A stretch of 64,000 nucleotides of DNA from Frigidibacter sp. (GTDB lineage Bacteria; Pseudomonadota; Alphaproteobacteria; Rhodobacterales; Rhodobacteraceae): assembly GCF_030695035.1 (NCBI RefSeq), contig NZ_JAUYTT010000008.1, forward strand, positions 372,001 through 436,000, written 5' to 3'. This document shows, one piece after another, positions 10,203 through 21,027 of the stretch (the first letter of the stretch is position 1; every line of letters starts with the position of its first letter). A program made the position numbers and the translations under genes. The notes beneath the pieces were generated by a model. That model was not told where the DNA came from, did not search any database, and saw nothing but the letters and a program-made list of their open reading frames with translations.

Positions 10203-10916
10203 ATGCGAATCCTGTTGGTTGAGGATGACCCCACCACATCGCGCAGCATCGAATTGATGCTGACCCATGCCAACCTCAATGTCTATTGCACCGATCTGGG
10301 CGAGGAAGGCATCGATCTGGCAAAGCTCTATGATTACGACCTGATCTTGCTGGACCTGAACCTGCCCGACATGAATGGGCTCGACGTTCTGCGCCAGCTG
10401 CGGCTTGCCCGGGTCAACACCCCGATCCTGATCCTGACCGGCGCGGACGATACAGAGAACAAGATCAAGGGCTTCGGCTTTGGCGCCGATGATTACATGA
10501 CCAAGCCCTTCCACCGCGAGGAGCTAGTGGCGCGGATCCACGCGATCATCCGCCGCTCCAAGGGCCATTCGCAATCGGTGATCCGCACCGGCAAGATTTC
10601 CGTGAACCTCGATGCCAAGACGGTGGAGACGGAGGGCAAGGCCGTGCATCTGACCGGCAAGGAATACCAGATGCTGGAGCTGCTCTCGCTGCGCAAGGGC
10701 ACTACGCTGACCAAGGAAATGTTCCTCAACCACCTCTATGGCGGCATGGACGAACCCGAGCTGAAGATCATCGATGTCTTCATCTGCAAGTTGCGCAAGA
10801 AACTCTCCGAGGCGACGGGGGGCGACACCTATATCGAAACCGTCTGGGGCCGCGGCTATGTGCTGCGCGATCCCAGCCCCGCCGAGCAGGAGCGCCGCAT
10901 CGCCATCGGCGCGTAA
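10203..10916 (+). CDS. ctrA: Cell-cycle response regulator CtrA
   Basis: OmpR-type transcription factor of 237 aa. The receiver domain (residues 1-115) has the acidic pair at ED7-8, the phospho-acceptor Asp51 in [11 protein letters not shown], and the conserved Thr and Lys (TGAD; KPF). The winged-helix DNA-binding domain (about 125-225) contains [17 protein letters not shown] and WGRGYVL. In Rhodobacterales CtrA is generally non-essential and controls motility, chemotaxis and gene-transfer-agent functions rather than replication. It is preceded by sciP and by a CtrA-like box. The length and the N-terminal MRILLVEDD are typical. Confidence 0.97.
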   Translation: MRILLVEDDPTTSRSIELMLTHANLNVYCTDLGEEGIDLAKLYDYDLILLDLNLPDMNGLDVLRQLRLARVNTPILILTGADDTENKIKGFGFGADDYMTKPFHREELVARIHAIIRRSKGHSQSVIRTGKISVNLDAKTVETEGKAVHLTGKEYQMLELLSLRKGTTLTKEMFLNHLYGGMDEPELKIIDVFICKLRKKLSEATGGDTYIETVWGRGYVLRDPSPAEQERRIAIGA

Positions 10917-13187
<2,271 letters not shown>

Positions 13188-13188
13188 G

Positions 13189-15294
13189 GTGAGCGACGCG
13201 CCCGTGAAAGGCCGCCCGCCGGTGCTGTTCCCGCTCTTCGCAGAGCTGGAAACGCTGGAGGGGGTCGGCCCGAAAACCGCCAAGCTCTTCGCCGGGCTCG
13301 GCGTCGAAAAGCCGCGCGACCTCTTGTTCACCCTGCCGCATTCGGGCGTCGACCGCCGCCCCCGCGCCTCGATCCGCGACTACCTGCCCCCCGCGGTGGC
13401 GACGGTGGAGGTGACGGTCGGCGCGCATTTCCCGCCGCTGCGCAAGGGCGGCCCCTACCGGGTGATGGTTCGCGATTCGGTGACAGAGTTCCAGCTGGTG
13501 TTCTTCCGCGCCAAGGATGACTGGCTGCAAAAGCAGCTGCCGACCGGGCAGAGGCGCATAGTTTCCGGAAAACTCGAAATCTTCGACAGCATCGCCCAGA
13601 TCGTCCACCCCGATCACATCCTGCGGCCCGAAGAAGGCGCGGACCTTCCCGCCTGGGAACCTGTCTATCCGCTGACCGCCGGCCTGACCCAACGGTCCGT
13701 CGCCCGGGCAGCGGCGGCGGCGCTGGAGCGCGCAGCGGACCTTGCCGAGTGGATCGACCCCGCCCTGAAAGCGCGCGAGGGCTGGCCCGACTGGGCCGAG
13801 GCCCTGCGCGCCGCCCATGCCCCCGCCTCGGGCGCCGACATGACCCCGACCGCTCCGGCCCGTGCCCGCCTCGCCTATGACGAGCTCTTCGCGCATCAGC
13901 TGACCCTCGCGCTCGCCCGCGCCACCCTGCGCCGCGGCAAGGGCCGGGCCAGCCGCGGCACCGGGGACTTGCAGCGCAAGGTGCTGGAGTCGCTACCCTA
14001 TTCCCCTACCGGCGCCCAGACCCGCACCCTTGCCGAGATCGCTGCCGACATGGCCAGCGACCGCCGCATGAACCGCTTGCTGCAGGGCGATGTCGGCGCC
14101 GGCAAAACGCTGGTCGCCTTCCTCGCGCTGCTGGTCGCGGTCGAGGCGGGCGGGCAGGGCGCGATGATGGCCCCGACCGAGATCCTCGCGCGCCAACATC
14201 TGGAGAGTCTGACGCCTTTGGCAGAAGCCGCGGGCATCCGGATCGAGCTGCTGACGGGGCGCGACAAGGGCAGTGACCGGGCCGCCAAACTCGCCGCGTT
14301 GGCAGAGGGGCAGATCGATGTGTTGGTCGGCACTCATGCGATTTTTCAGAAGGATGTGAACTTTCACGACCTCCGCCTCGCCGTTGTCGATGAGCAGCAC
14401 CGCTTCGGCGTCGCGCAACGGATGGAGCTGGGGGCGAAGGGGCAGGCAGCCGATGTGCTGGTGATGACGGCCACGCCGATCCCGCGCAGCCTGGCGCTGG
14501 CGCAATATGGCGACATGGATATCAGCCTGCTGGATGAGAAGCCGGCGGGCCGCCAGCCGGTGCGCACCGCGCTCGTCTCCACCGGCCGCATCGACGAGGT
14601 GGTGGACCATCTGCGCCGTGCCGTCGCCGAAGGCCGGCAGGCCTATTGGGTCTGCCCGCTGGTCGAGGAAAGCGAGGTGCTGGACCTGACCGCCGCGACC
14701 GAACGCTTCTTGATGCTGCGCGCCGCGCTTGGCGAGGGGGTGGTCGGCCTCGTCCACGGTCAGATGCCGCCCGTCGAGAAGGACGCGGCGATGGCCGCCT
14801 TCGCCGCCGGGCGCAGCAAGGTTCTGGTCGCCACCACGGTGATCGAGGTGGGCGTGAACGTGCCCAATGCCTCGATCATGGTGATCGAGCGGGCCGAGAT
14901 CTTCGGCCTCGCGCAGCTGCACCAGCTGCGCGGCCGGGTCGGGCGGGGGGCGGCGGAATCCACCTGCCTGCTGCTCTACCAGCCGCCGCTTGGCGGCACC
15001 GCCGAGCGCCGGTTGCAGTTGCTGCGCGAAACCGAGGACGGCTTCCGCATCGCCGAGGAGGATCTGGCGATCCGCGGCGCCGGCGACATGATCGGCACCG
15101 CGCAATCGGGTCTGCCGCGCTTCCGCATCGCAGACCTCGAACGCCAGGCAGCGCTGCTGGCCGTGGCACAAAGCGACGCCCGCGCGCTGCTGGCGGTCGA
15201 CCCCTCGCTGACCGGCCCGCGAGGCCAGGCGGCGCGGGTGCTGCTCTGGCTGATGGAACAGGACCGCGCGATCCGGCTGATCTCGGTCGGGTAA
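13189..15294 (+). CDS. recG: ATP-dependent DNA helicase RecG
   Basis: Branch-migration helicase that reverses stalled forks and processes Holliday junctions. The 701-aa protein begins at a GTG one nucleotide after the ligA stop. The N-terminal wedge (OB) domain begins with the helix-hairpin-helix-like LEGVGPKTAKLF. Helicase motifs are GDVGAGKT near residue 300 (Walker A), DEQHRFG near 400, TATPIPRSLA, VIEVGVNVPNA and QLHQLRGRVGR (motif VI). The C-terminal TRG motif region is present. A hairpin immediately after the stop may terminate ligA-recG. Confidence 0.96.
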   Translation: MSDAPVKGRPPVLFPLFAELETLEGVGPKTAKLFAGLGVEKPRDLLFTLPHSGVDRRPRASIRDYLPPAVATVEVTVGAHFPPLRKGGPYRVMVRDSVTEFQLVFFRAKDDWLQKQLPTGQRRIVSGKLEIFDSIAQIVHPDHILRPEEGADLPAWEPVYPLTAGLTQRSVARAAAAALERAADLAEWIDPALKAREGWPDWAEALRAAHAPASGADMTPTAPARARLAYDELFAHQLTLALARATLRRGKGRASRGTGDLQRKVLESLPYSPTGAQTRTLAEIAADMASDRRMNRLLQGDVGAGKTLVAFLALLVAVEAGGQGAMMAPTEILARQHLESLTPLAEAAGIRIELLTGRDKGSDRAAKLAALAEGQIDVLVGTHAIFQKDVNFHDLRLAVVDEQHRFGVAQRMELGAKGQAADVLVMTATPIPRSLALAQYGDMDISLLDEKPAGRQPVRTALVSTGRIDEVVDHLRRAVAEGRQAYWVCPLVEESEVLDLTAATERFLMLRAALGEGVVGLVHGQMPPVEKDAAMAAFAAGRSKVLVATTVIEVGVNVPNASIMVIERAEIFGLAQLHQLRGRVGRGAAESTCLLLYQPPLGGTAERRLQLLRETEDGFRIAEEDLAIRGAGDMIGTAQSGLPRFRIADLERQAALLAVAQSDARALLAVDPSLTGPRGQAARVLLWLMEQDRAIRLISVG

Positions 15295-15296
15295 GG

Positions 15297-15317
15297 GCGG
15301 TGGCAGAGAGCCGCCGC
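15297..15317 (+). terminator. Hairpin just after recG
   Basis: An 8-bp stem with one G-T wobble (15297-15304 with 15310-15317, loop AGAGA) starting 3 nt after the recG stop. It has no T-tract. Probable end of the ligA-recG transcript. Confidence 0.4.
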
Positions 15318-15807
15318 TGATCCTGGTCGCGTGACCATATCGGCTGTCCTCTGTCGGCCATCGGGCGCCGGGAACGCGCATCGGCCGATCTCGTTCGGCT
15401 CATGCGCGGCACTGCATCCCGCCAAGGGGCTTGCGGTTGGGCATTGCGCAATCTGACCTTCGCGGCCAAGCTTCCCCGACCCGGGCGCCGGCAGCGCTGG
15501 TCGCCCGATCCATGCCCGGCGCTCCTGGATGTCGATCCGGCGCGGGCCGGTTCCCCGGGCAAGCATGGGCATCGTTCGGCTGATGGTCCGGCAATGCCTT
15601 TCCATCCGGATCGCCCTGAAAATACACCCCACCCAGATCATGTCGGCCGCGCCCGATGCATCCTAACAGCGCCGGAGTATAGCCATGCAAGACCTGCGCC
15701 TCACAGGTCCGGCCCGAATTTGCCGCCATGCGGGGCGACGGCCGGCACCGCGCTGTCCATTGTCTGCTCCAAGACTTCGCCGCATCGCCTCTCATCCCTA
15801 TCGTCCA
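15318..15807. other. Gene-poor intergenic stretch
   Basis: About 490 bp without a gene I can support. Several frames are open, but none shows a family motif, a credible ribosome binding site or the codon bias of neighbouring genes. GC falls toward the SOS-box region at its right end. It could contain decayed coding sequence; I recognise nothing specific. Confidence 0.5.
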
Positions 15808-15808
15808 T

Positions 15809-15823
15809 GTTCTTCATTGTTTC
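15809..15823 (+). promoter_or_regulatory. Near-consensus LexA box (SOS box 1)
   Basis: GTTC-N7-TTTC, one mismatch from the alphaproteobacterial LexA site GTTC-N7-GTTC. Its start is 21 bp, two helical turns, from the start of the perfect box at 15830. Confidence 0.45.
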
Positions 15824-15829
15824 GCGAAT

Positions 15830-15844
15830 GTTCTTAAAAAGTTC
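15830..15844 (+). promoter_or_regulatory. Perfect LexA box (SOS box 2)
   Basis: GTTCTTAAAAAGTTC, an exact match to GTTC-N7-GTTC, the LexA operator of Rhodobacter and other alphaproteobacteria. It ends 63 nt before the ATG of the 40-aa gene and lies in an unusually AT-rich segment suitable for a promoter. The spacing predicts LexA repression and DNA-damage induction. Confidence 0.7.
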
Positions 15845-15867
15845 TTTACAGACGCTTCCAAAAATGA

Positions 15868-15882
15868 GAACAAAGCAGCAAC
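15868..15882 (-). promoter_or_regulatory. Near-consensus LexA box (SOS box 3)
   Basis: GAAC-N7-CAAC, one mismatch from the reverse complement form GAAC-N7-GAAC. It ends 25 nt before the ATG at 15908, so it would lie in or near the transcript leader. Confidence 0.4.
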
Positions 15883-15907
15883 AGAAATGCCTGTCAGGAG
15901 CCAGTCG

Positions 15908-16030
15908 ATGTTCGCAGAGATCAAATCCGTCCTCCTCCGCTCGCGCGATACGCTGATTGAGGATGCCGCCGGCGCCGTCGCGCTGATGGTGATGCTGGTG
16001 GCCGGCCTGCACCTTCCTGGGCTGGTTTGA
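15908..16030 (+). CDS. 40-aa single-pass membrane protein, probably SOS-induced
   Basis: I do not recognise a named family, although small proteins with this general look (charged N-terminus, hydrophobic C-terminus ending LHLPG) are familiar from Rhodobacterales genomes. The ATG at 15908 has an AGGAG ribosome binding site at 15896-15900, 7 nt upstream. Residues 1-19 (MFAEIKSVLLRSRDTLIED) form a charged, probably amphipathic segment; residues 20-40 form one transmembrane helix ending LHLPGLV. Three LexA-type boxes precede it. By analogy, Caulobacter SidA is a 29-aa SOS-induced inner-membrane division inhibitor; sequence similarity to it is not claimed. The function is unknown. Confidence 0.75.
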   Translation: MFAEIKSVLLRSRDTLIEDAAGAVALMVMLVAGLHLPGLV

Positions 16031-16377
16031 CCAAGCACTCCTCGGCCGCCGACCCGCGTCCGGGGCAGGGCACACATCTCGCATCCGACGTGCCGCGTCG
16101 AACCGGCGCAGTGATAGAGGCCAGTCGACCACAATCCCTCAGTTGGGGCCAACAAACTAACTCGGCCGGTGACCCGCCGGCACAATGAAATTCCGCGGCG
16201 ACAGATACCTCGCCGCAAACTGACCCGGCCCGCAGCCCTCCGCCGCGCGCCTCTCTCGAACTGCCTCGCGCCTTTTCCACCCGGCGATGCGGCGGGCTAA
16301 CCCCGCCCGTCTGCATCATCCCCTGTCCTGCCGGGTCCGCACCCCGGCCAGCCGGTGACCGGAATCTGCGCCACTTG
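16031..16377. other. Non-coding stretch between the 40-aa gene and a strong terminator
   Basis: About 350 bp with no supportable ORF on either strand and no tRNA-like fold or tmRNA, SRP or RNase P motif that I can see. It ends at a textbook terminator on the plus strand, so it is either a long 3' untranslated region of the SOS gene or carries an independent small RNA. Confidence 0.4.
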
Positions 16378-16412
16378 CCGCCGCCATCCCTCAGGGTGGC
16401 GGCGGTTTTTTT
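16378..16412 (+). terminator. Strong Rho-independent terminator
   Basis: A 12-bp G/C-rich stem (16378-16389 with 16394-16405, one T-G wobble, loop CTCA) followed directly by seven T residues. It is the clearest intrinsic terminator in the window. It ends plus-strand transcription 348 nt after the 40-aa gene, just before the convergent chemoreceptor gene. Confidence 0.85.
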
Positions 16413-16419
16413 GCCCCGC

Positions 16420-17850
16420 TCAGGCGTCAAACCCGTAGGCCAGCCGCAACCCGCCCCAGTGCCGGCCCTTCACCCGGATCGGCGCCGACAGGTCCTTCAT
16501 CGTCACGAAAGCGCCGCCGCCCATGTCGCGCCGGTAGACCTGCAGCAGGAAGGGCGCGGTCGAGTTGCCGGCCTTCAGCGCCACCCGGTCGTCAAAGATC
16601 CGCCGGTTGCGGGCATGGGCGGCGTTCCAGACCGGATCGCGCCCCTGCGGCTGCGAGAATTTGCGGTTATGCGTCGGCAGATAGCCACTGCGATCCACCG
16701 CCGCGCAGAACACCACCCGCGGGTCGAGCGCCAGCGCCGGCTCCTGAAACCCGGGCAGGACCCGGTCGGTGAACTCGGTGAAGCGGGTCAGATATTGCGG
16801 CGGATCGCTGCCCGGCACCGCGCTGTACTCGCGGTCAAAAAGCGCCGTGGCACTGATCTCGCTGCGCTCTACCCCCGCCTCGAACGCGCGGCCGATGGCC
16901 GCCGCCGCGGCCTGCACCTCGGCGATCAGCTGCGCATCGGCCGAATCCGCGCCGAGGCCAACCGCCTCCTGCACGATGATCTCGCTGGCGTCGATCAGCC
17001 CCGAAATCCGATCTCGCGTTTCGTGAATCGCGCTGGCCGTGGTCTCCACCCCCGATCCGATCCGCGCCACGGCCGGCGCAAAGGCGGCAACCGCGCTTGC
17101 AACCTCGGCGCTGCGCCCAGCAATCGCGGCCGCGCCGCTGCGCGTCTCTTTCAGCCCGTCGGAGATATGCTCCATCGCGCGGTCGCTCTCGGCGGCCTCG
17201 CTGCGCACGGCGCCAGCTTCGGCCGAGATCTTGCCGGCATCGGCCTTCAGCCCGCCGATCCGCCCCGAGAGCCCGCGCACGTTTTCCGAAATCGCGCCCG
17301 CCGTGGCGGCAGTCTTGCGCGACAGCTCGTTGATCGCCTCGGCCACCACCGCAAAGCCGCGGCCGGCCTCGCCAGCCCGCGCCGCCTCGATTTTTGCGTT
17401 GATCGCCAGGATGTTGACCTGCCCGGCAATCCCCGCAATCTCGCCATTCGCGGCCTGAATGCCGGTCAGCGCCGCCTCAACCTCAGTCATCCGCCGGTCG
17501 AACTCCTGCACCCAAGTGGCGATTTCCTGCGCGCGGCGGCCCGCACCGCGCACCCGCGCGACCGAGGCTTCCACCGCCTCCAGCGTCTCCTCGGCCCCGC
17601 GCTCCAGCGCCTCGGCGGCGGCCAGCGCCTCGGCATTGGCATGACTCACAGCATCGGCGCCGCGGCGCACGGCCTCCAACTGCGCGATCTGCTGCGCAGC
17701 CTCTGCCTCCGCCTCATCGAGGAAGCCCGCCACATCGACGATGTCGCGCCCCAGCAGCTCCGCCTGATGCAAAAGCCGGGTCGAGCCCTCGCAGCTCTGG
17801 CGGGCAGGGCCCGGCTGCACCTCGACATCGGGGGGAGGGAAGGGAATCAT
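16420..17850 (-). CDS. Soluble methyl-accepting chemotaxis protein
   Basis: Cytoplasmic chemoreceptor of 476 aa without a signal peptide or membrane helix. Long Ala/Glu-rich coiled-coil helices surround the highly conserved hairpin tip (INAKIEAARAGEAGRGFAVVA, near residue 150), which contacts CheA and CheW. The C-terminal part (about 350-476), with GYLPTHNRKFSQP, RIFDDRVA and GRHWGGLRLAY, is a putative sensory domain that I know only as a recurrent C-terminal module of some MCPs. The ATG at 17850 lies 44 nt downstream of a CtrA-like box, consistent with CtrA control of chemotaxis. No che genes are adjacent. Confidence 0.9.
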   Translation of the reverse strand: MIPFPPPDVEVQPGPARQSCEGSTRLLHQAELLGRDIVDVAGFLDEAEAEAAQQIAQLEAVRRGADAVSHANAEALAAAEALERGAEETLEAVEASVARVRGAGRRAQEIATWVQEFDRRMTEVEAALTGIQAANGEIAGIAGQVNILAINAKIEAARAGEAGRGFAVVAEAINELSRKTAATAGAISENVRGLSGRIGGLKADAGKISAEAGAVRSEAAESDRAMEHISDGLKETRSGAAAIAGRSAEVASAVAAFAPAVARIGSGVETTASAIHETRDRISGLIDASEIIVQEAVGLGADSADAQLIAEVQAAAAAIGRAFEAGVERSEISATALFDREYSAVPGSDPPQYLTRFTEFTDRVLPGFQEPALALDPRVVFCAAVDRSGYLPTHNRKFSQPQGRDPVWNAAHARNRRIFDDRVALKAGNSTAPFLLQVYRRDMGGGAFVTMKDLSAPIRVKGRHWGGLRLAYGFDA

Positions 17851-17893
17851 CCGGGGTGCCTGTGCTGCCTGCCGAAGGCTAGCGCGATGCCGG

Positions 17894-17908
17894 TTACGGC
17901 AAGGTTAA
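17894..17908 (-). promoter_or_regulatory. CtrA-like box upstream of the chemoreceptor
   Basis: Read on the minus strand it is TTAA-N7-GTAA, one mismatch from the CtrA consensus, 44 nt before the chemoreceptor start. It overlaps the TAA stop of the NifU-like gene. Confidence 0.5.
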
Positions 17909-18348
17909 CCGCTGGCCTCGGCCTCTGCCGCCGCCTCTGCCGCCGCCTCCAGCGCCAGCAGGATCGAGGCATGGCGGTTGCGATAGTCGCGCGCCGGCAG
18001 CAGAACCTCGAAGCCGTCGAAAGGGGCGGGCGGCACCGGGCCACCGTGCTTGAGCATTGCCGCCAAAGCATCGCGCGCCGCTTCAACTTCTGCGCGGCTG
18101 CGTCCGATCATCGCCGCGCCGGCTATAGCCGCGGCCGCCTGGCCAAGCGCGCAGGCCTTAACATCCTGCCGGAATCCCACGATTTTTCCGTCCTGCAGCA
18201 CCACATCCGCTGTCACCGTCGACCCACACAGCGGCGAGCGTCGCCGCGCCGTGCCCTGCGGCGCGGGCAGCCGCCCCAGATGCGGAATATCCGCCGCCAG
18301 CGCCAGGATGCGCTGCGAATAGAGGCGGATCAGGTCGGTGTCGCTCAT
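17905..18348 (-). CDS. NifU-like iron-sulfur cluster scaffold protein
   Basis: Small cytoplasmic protein of 147 aa resembling the N-terminal IscU/SufU/NifU scaffold that assembles Fe-S clusters. The three expected ligand cysteines can be seen: SPLCGSTV, then VKACALGQAAA; the third conserved position lies in the C-terminal half, where no Cys is obvious, so cluster binding is uncertain. The segment SRAEVEAARDALAAML is typical of the family. The start at 18348 (MSDTDLIRLY) is conserved-looking; the frame is open further upstream. It is divergent from hisI with 66 bp between starts, and upstream of the chemoreceptor gene on the same strand. The C-terminus is an Ala/Glu repeat. Confidence 0.85.
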   Translation of the reverse strand: MSDTDLIRLYSQRILALAADIPHLGRLPAPQGTARRRSPLCGSTVTADVVLQDGKIVGFRQDVKACALGQAAAAIAGAAMIGRSRAEVEAARDALAAMLKHGGPVPPAPFDGFEVLLPARDYRNRHASILLALEAAAEAAAEAEASG

Positions 18349-18414
18349 CTGGGGTTTCCGTGTCTGGGGCAGGGCTATAGATAGTGGGGACCATACGGCT
18401 TGCAAAGGTGCCCC

Positions 18415-18789
18415 ATGACCTTCGACCCCGCATCCTTCGATCCCTCGACGCTGCGCTATGACGCCAATGGCCTGATCCCGGCGATTGCGCAGGATCATGC
18501 GACGGGCGAAGTGCTGATGATGGCCTGGATGAACGCGGAGTCGCTTCAGAAAACACTTGAAGACGGACATGTAACCTATTGGTCGCGCTCGCGTAAATCA
18601 TTCTGGGCCAAGGGCGAGAGCTCGGGCCATGTGCAGCGGCTGGTGGAGTTGCGGATCGACTGTGACCGCGACTGCCTGCTGTTGCTGGTCGACCAGACCG
18701 GGCCAGCTTGCCACACCAACCGGCGGAGTTGTTTCTACACCGCGATGAGGGATGGCGGCGAGGTGGTGATCTCGGAGCCTATTGCGTGA
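18415..18789 (+). CDS. hisI: Phosphoribosyl-AMP cyclohydrolase
   Basis: Opens the purine ring of PR-AMP in the third step of histidine synthesis; it is a Zn and Mg enzyme. The 124-aa protein has the complete motif set: [18 protein letters not shown], the metal-binding CDRDC and the C-terminal [10 protein letters not shown] with two more cysteines. The ATG at 18415 (MTFDPASF) is chosen over one five codons upstream. It is monofunctional (no HisE domain) and stands apart from other his genes. It converges with gluQ, 12 bp between stops. Confidence 0.96.
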   Translation: MTFDPASFDPSTLRYDANGLIPAIAQDHATGEVLMMAWMNAESLQKTLEDGHVTYWSRSRKSFWAKGESSGHVQRLVELRIDCDRDCLLLLVDQTGPACHTNRRSCFYTAMRDGGEVVISEPIA

Positions 18790-18801
18790 TTTATCATATG
18801 G

Positions 18802-19662
18802 TTACAACCCGATCCTGATGCGGACATCGGCGGGCGTCTCGCCCTCGTCGCGGTAGCGACGGATGGCGCGGGCGTCGTCGCGTTTGGCAAGGCGCTTGCC
18901 GGTGTTATCTCTAATAAGCGTGTGATGATGATAGCTTGGCGTGTGAAGTTCGAGTAGCTTCTGAAGAACGACGTGTATCTGTGTGGCTTCAAACAGATCT
19001 TCGCCCCGAGTCACCTCGGTGATCCCCTGCGCGGCATCGTCTACCACGACCGCCAGATGGTAGGAGGTTCCGATGGACGCGCGCGATAAAATCACGTGTC
19101 CGACATGGGTTAGAAGGCGTTCCTCATCCAGTTTGTGATCTCCGGGATGAACCGGACCAGTCTCGGTGAACGCCAGCGGAACGCCCTCAAGAAGCGCCAG
19201 CGCCTTTGCCATGTCCAGCCGGATCGCCTCTTCCGGTCCGGCGTCCTCCATCGAGCGCCCGCGGCAGGTGCCCGGATAGATCAGCCCATCCGGACCAGCC
19301 ATCGGCGCGCCCTCTTGCGGGGCGGAGAGGGCGGCGCGGATGTCTCCGCGGGTGCATCGGCAGGGATAGCAAAGACCCAGGGAAATCAGCCGGTTCAGCG
19401 CCGCATCGTAAGCCTCGCGCCGCTCTGACTGCCGCAGCACCGGGCGCGGCCAGTCGAGGCCGAGCCAGGCCAGATCCTCATAGATCGCCGCCTCGAACTC
19501 GGGGCGGCACCGGGCGGCGTCGATGTCTTCGATCCGCAGCAGGAACTCCCCGGGACTCGCACGGCCGGCGGCGGTCAGCGCGGCATAGGCATGGCCGAGA
19601 TGCAAGAGCCCCGTAGGCGAGGGGGCGAAGCGGGTCCGCTTCAGCTTTGGTCCGCAAGCCAT
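18802..19662 (-). CDS. gluQ: Glutamyl-Q tRNA(Asp) synthetase
   Basis: Truncated paralogue of GltX that attaches glutamate to queuosine 34 of tRNA-Asp. The 286-aa length lacks the anticodon-binding domain. The HIGH-type motif is LHLGH at residues 20-24, a zinc site is suggested by CYPCRC and a later YPGTC, and the KMSKS-type loop is KRLAKRDD. It overlaps the trmFO stop by 22 bp. The last third of the gene (about 18802-19130) is clearly more AT-rich and uses codons uncommon in neighbours, while the protein motifs remain intact. Confidence 0.94.
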   Translation of the reverse strand: MACGPKLKRTRFAPSPTGLLHLGHAYAALTAAGRASPGEFLLRIEDIDAARCRPEFEAAIYEDLAWLGLDWPRPVLRQSERREAYDAALNRLISLGLCYPCRCTRGDIRAALSAPQEGAPMAGPDGLIYPGTCRGRSMEDAGPEEAIRLDMAKALALLEGVPLAFTETGPVHPGDHKLDEERLLTHVGHVILSRASIGTSYHLAVVVDDAAQGITEVTRGEDLFEATQIHVVLQKLLELHTPSYHHHTLIRDNTGKRLAKRDDARAIRRYRDEGETPADVRIRIGL

Positions 19663-20981
19663 TGGGAAAAAGCCTCTTTCGCGCGGTCGGTATAGGCCTT
19701 GTAGCGATCCTTGCGCCCCCGGCGTCCGCCCTTGGCATCAATCGGCGGGAACAGCCCGAAGTTCACGTTCATCGGCTGAAAGGTCTTTGCCTCCGCGCCG
19801 CCGGTGATGTGGGTGATCAGCGCGCCGGTCGCGGTATCGGCGGGCGGCGGCGGCAGGTCGCGGCCCAGGATCTCGGCGGCGGCCATCCGGCCCGCGAGCA
19901 GCCCCATCGCGGCGGATTCCACATAACCCTCCACCCCCGTGACCTGCCCGGCAAAGCGGATATGCGGGCGCGAGCGCAGGCGCATCCGGTCGTCGAGCAG
20001 GGTCGGAGAATTCAGGAAGGTGTTGCGATGAATGCCGCCGAGCCGGGCAAAGCTCGCCTCCTGCAACCCGGGAATCATCTTGAAAACAGCGGCTTGCGCG
20101 CCGTACTTCATCTTGGTCTGGAAGCCGACGATATTGTAGAGCGTTCCCAGCTTGTTGTCGCGGCGCAGCTGCACCACGGCATAGGGTTTCACCTGCGGGT
20201 CATGGGCGTTGGTGAGGCCCACGGGCTTCATCGGGCCAAAGCGCAGCGTCTCACGGCCGCGTTCGGCCATCACCTCGATCGGCAGGCAACCGTCGAAATA
20301 GCCGGCGGTTTCGCCCTCATGGAACTCGGTCTTCTCGGCCGCCAGCAGCGCGTCGATGAAGGCCTCGTACTCGGCCTTGGTCATCGGGCAATTCATGTAG
20401 GCGGTCTGTTCCTCGGCCGTCTCGCCCTTGTCATAGCGCGACTGCATCCAGGCGACGGACATGTCCACGCTCTCGGCATAGACGATGGGGGCGATGGCGT
20501 CGAAGAAGGCCAGGCTCTCTGCCCCGGTCTCAGCGCGGATCGCCTCGGCCAGCGTGCCCGAGGTGAGGGGGCCGGTGGCGATGATCCAATGACCATCCTC
20601 GGGCAGCGCGGTGATCTCGCCCGGCTCCACCCGCACCAGCGGATGCGCCCTGAGCTTTGCGGTGACGGCGGCAGAGAAGGCATCGCGGTCGACGGCCAGC
20701 GCGCCGCCCGCGGGCAGGCGGTTGGTCTCGGCCATCGCCATCAGCAATCCGTTCGCCGCCCGCATTTCCCAATGCAGCAGGCCCACGGCATTGCGCTCAT
20801 CATCATCCGAGCGGAAGGAGTTGGAGCAGACCATCTCGGCCAGATCGCCGGTGCGATGGGCGAAGGTGCCGACATGGGGGCGCATCTCGTGGATGACCAC
20901 GGGCACGCCCAGTTCGGCCGCCTGCCAGGCAGCCTCGGATCCGGCCATGCCGCCGCCGACGATGTGAAGCTCTTGTGTCAT
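19641..20981 (-). CDS. trmFO: Methylenetetrahydrofolate--tRNA-(uracil-5-)-methyltransferase TrmFO
   Basis: Folate- and FAD-dependent enzyme making 5-methyluridine 54 in the T-loop of tRNA. The 446-aa protein starts at 20981 with the dinucleotide-binding loop [14 protein letters not shown], followed by the characteristic [11 protein letters not shown] block and later [15 protein letters not shown]. It is related to GidA but of the shorter TrmFO size. The frame is open for 33 codons upstream, but the Rossmann loop fixes the start. It is transcribed toward and overlaps the start of gluQ, another tRNA modification enzyme, suggesting a two-gene operon. Confidence 0.96.
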   Translation of the reverse strand: MTQELHIVGGGMAGSEAAWQAAELGVPVVIHEMRPHVGTFAHRTGDLAEMVCSNSFRSDDDERNAVGLLHWEMRAANGLLMAMAETNRLPAGGALAVDRDAFSAAVTAKLRAHPLVRVEPGEITALPEDGHWIIATGPLTSGTLAEAIRAETGAESLAFFDAIAPIVYAESVDMSVAWMQSRYDKGETAEEQTAYMNCPMTKAEYEAFIDALLAAEKTEFHEGETAGYFDGCLPIEVMAERGRETLRFGPMKPVGLTNAHDPQVKPYAVVQLRRDNKLGTLYNIVGFQTKMKYGAQAAVFKMIPGLQEASFARLGGIHRNTFLNSPTLLDDRMRLRSRPHIRFAGQVTGVEGYVESAAMGLLAGRMAAAEILGRDLPPPPADTATGALITHITGGAEAKTFQPMNVNFGLFPPIDAKGGRRGRKDRYKAYTDRAKEAFSQWLADQS

Positions 20982-21027
20982 GGCGCACGCATAGCGGGGG
21001 CGGGTGCCAAAGAAAAGTCTGCCACCC

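Noticed and set aside
15701-15817. 38-codon minus-strand frame divergent from the SOS gene
   Set aside because: No ribosome binding site and no recognisable motif; considered as a divergent SOS gene but not supportable.
15402-15956. 184-codon plus-strand frame across the SOS boxes
   Set aside because: No family motif, Ser/Pro/Arg-rich translation, and it would place the LexA boxes inside coding sequence.
16031-16377. tRNA, tmRNA, SRP RNA or 6S RNA
   Set aside because: No T-loop GTTCGAATC-type segment, no SRP domain IV motif and no tmRNA-like ends could be found, so no RNA class is assigned.
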